Position numbers and translations under genes: made by a program
Notes under the pieces: generated by a model
Databases searched by the model: none
Told to the model about the DNA's origin: nothing
Seen by the model: the letters and a program-made list of their open reading frames with translations, nothing else
Assembly: GCA_012274175.1 (NCBI GenBank)
Contig: JAAOZZ010000393.1
Coordinates: 1 to 6,099, forward strand
Direction of reading: 5' to 3'
Source: Betaproteobacteria bacterium
GTDB lineage: Bacteria > Pseudomonadota > Gammaproteobacteria > Burkholderiales > Usitatibacteraceae
Length of the DNA: 6,099 nucleotides
Shown here: piece after piece, positions 5,284 to 6,099 of the stretch
Layout: each line of letters opens with the position of its first letter
Numbering within the stretch: position 1 is the stretch's first letter

Positions 5284-5315
5284 CCCTCTCCCTTGGGAGA
5301 GGGCCGGGGTGAGGG
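5284..5315. repeat. Palindromic intergenic repeat element, possible terminator between dapB and the transporter gene
   Basis: CCCTCTCCC (5284-5292) and GGGAGAGGG (5295-5303) form a perfect 9-bp inverted repeat around TT, followed by CCGGGGTGAGGG (5304-5315). Read on the minus strand this is the CCCTCACCCC...CCCTCTCCC pattern that I recognise as a common dispersed intergenic repeat in many high-GC proteobacteria. Its translation gives the familiar spurious peptide LTPALSQGRG. It sits between two convergent genes, seven bases after the dapB stop and three before the transporter stop, where a hairpin could end transcription from both sides. There is no T-run. Only one copy lies in the window. 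Confidence 0.7.
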
Positions 5316-5318
5316 TCG

Positions 5319-6099
5319 CTACACAAACATCGCCACCACCGCCGCCGTCATGCAGGTGGCGATCGTCCCCGCAATGATGGACTTCATCCCCAGCTCCACG
5401 ATCTCGCCCCGGCGCTCCGGCACCATCGCGCCCATGCCGCCGATCAGGATGCCCAGGCTGCCGAAGTTGGCGAAGCCGCACAGCGCATAGGTCATGAGCA
5501 GCTTCGAGCGCGGCGAGAGCACGTCCGGCGGGGTCCGCGCGAGGTCGAGGTAAGCGATGAGCTCGTTCAGCACCGTCTTCGTCCCGAGGAGCGCGCCCGC
5601 CGCGTGCGCCTCCCGCCACGGAACGCCGGCCGCCCAGGCGAGGGGTGCGAAGAGCCAGCCGAAGATGCGCTGCAGCGTGAGCGGCTGGGCGAATGGGAGC
5701 AAGCCCAGGATCGCGTTGGCGAGGTACACCAGCGCCACCAGCACGATCAGCATCGCGACGATCTGGATCACGAGGCCCACGCCCTCCACCGTGCCGCGGG
5801 TGACGGCGTCCATCGCGCTCGCATCCTGGCGGCCGACTTCCACGCTTTCCTCGCTCGTCATCGCCCCCGGGACCATGAGGGCGGCCACCGTGATCGCTGC
5901 GGGGGTGGAGACGATGGAGGCGATGAGGATGTGGCCGATCGCGTCCGGCACCACGGGCCCCAGGATCGCCGCGTAGAGCGCCATCACGGTGCCGGCGATG
6001 GTGGCCATCCCGCACACCATCACCATGAAGAGCTCCGAGCGCGTGAGCCGCGCGAGGTAGGGCTTGATCACGAGCGGGGCCTCCACCATGCCCACGAAC
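5319..6099 (-). CDS. Concentrative nucleoside transporter (CNT/NupC family), C-terminal part (5' partial)
   Basis: CNT proteins are inner-membrane symporters that import nucleosides with Na+ or H+. About 259 residues of an expected 400 or so are visible; the frame is open to the right edge (a Phe codon precedes the GTG at 6095), so the start is outside. Numbered from that GTG, motifs are GMVEAPLVIKPYL (2-14, hairpin HP1), LIASIVSTPAAI (57-68), GTKTVLNELIAYLDL (171-185, containing the conserved NE), and YALCGFANFGSLGILIGGMG (203-222). Hydrophobic segments at about 24-48, 105-132, 207-225 and 235-258 fit the family. By comparison with Vibrio cholerae CNT, ribose-binding Glu156, Glu332, Asn368 and Ser371 correspond to Glu5, Glu178, Asn210 and Ser213. 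The base-contacting Gln-Thr of HP1 is Met-Val here, which may indicate purine nucleoside preference. It converges on dapB across the palindromic repeat, so it is a separate transcription unit whose promoter is not in the window. Confidence 0.93.
   Translation of the reverse strand, partial: FVGMVEAPLVIKPYLARLTRSELFMVMVCGMATIAGTVMALYAAILGPVVPDAIGHILIASIVSTPAAITVAALMVPGAMTSEESVEVGRQDASAMDAVTRGTVEGVGLVIQIVAMLIVLVALVYLANAILGLLPFAQPLTLQRIFGWLFAPLAWAAGVPWREAHAAGALLGTKTVLNELIAYLDLARTPPDVLSPRSKLLMTYALCGFANFGSLGILIGGMGAMVPERRGEIVELGMKSIIAGTIATCMTAAVVAMFV

Noticed and set aside
4321..6015. 564-codon open frame on the minus strand, antisense to bamE and dapB and overlapping the transporter gene in another frame
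   Set aside because: Its composition (Arg, His, Gly, Ala rich) is that of a high-GC shadow frame, it crosses the intergenic repeat (producing the spurious LTPALSQGRG peptide), and it overlaps three well-supported genes.
1..6099. Search for tRNA, rRNA, CRISPR repeats, insertion sequence ends and phage genes
   Set aside because: Nothing matching these was seen. Coding sequence fills almost the whole window, and the longest non-coding gap, between fur and bamE or between sfsA and barstar, is only about 60 bases.

Overview
This 6.1 kb window is gene-dense, GC-rich chromosomal DNA (roughly 70% G+C by eye) with nine protein genes, two of them cut by the window edges, and almost no intergenic space. 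A divergent fur / bamE(omlA) pair followed at once by dapB, together with the base composition and the protein sequences, suggests a betaproteobacterium. The species cannot be fixed from the sequence. I see no tRNA, rRNA, CRISPR array, insertion sequence or prophage gene.

Layout. Bases 1-1591 (+) hold the C-terminal aldehyde dehydrogenase half of the proline-catabolic enzyme PutA, which ends without the extra C-terminal domain of long PutAs. Eight bases later comes sfsA (+, 1600-2304). A strong imperfect hairpin (2314-2350) separates sfsA from a convergent four-gene minus-strand cluster. In transcription order this is fur (4068-3637), a FlK-type hotdog acyl-CoA thioesterase (3632-3198), a secreted RNase Sa/barnase-type guanyl-specific ribonuclease (3201-2833) and a barstar-type ribonuclease inhibitor (2824-2369). 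The junctions are 4 bp apart, 4 bp overlapping and 8 bp apart, so this looks like one operon. The short fur-bamE gap carries overlapping divergent promoters that share a TATAAT region. Rightward, bamE (4127-4474) overlaps dapB (4471-5277) by an ATGA. After dapB lies a 32-bp palindromic element of a widespread bacterial repeat type, then the convergent C-terminal part of a CNT-family nucleoside transporter (5319 to the right edge, minus strand).

How the genes work together. Most are housekeeping: proline oxidation, iron-responsive regulation, outer-membrane protein assembly, lysine/diaminopimelate synthesis and nucleoside uptake. The accessory element is the exported ribonuclease and its presumed cytoplasmic inhibitor, coupled to a thioesterase that closely resembles the fluoroacetyl-CoA thioesterase FlK. 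FlK's catalytic Thr/Glu/His are present, but its Phe36 gate position is Met. The placement of this toxin/inhibitor-like pair and the FlK homologue directly behind fur is the most interesting thing here. No member is an unknown family, so I do not claim a wholly new system.
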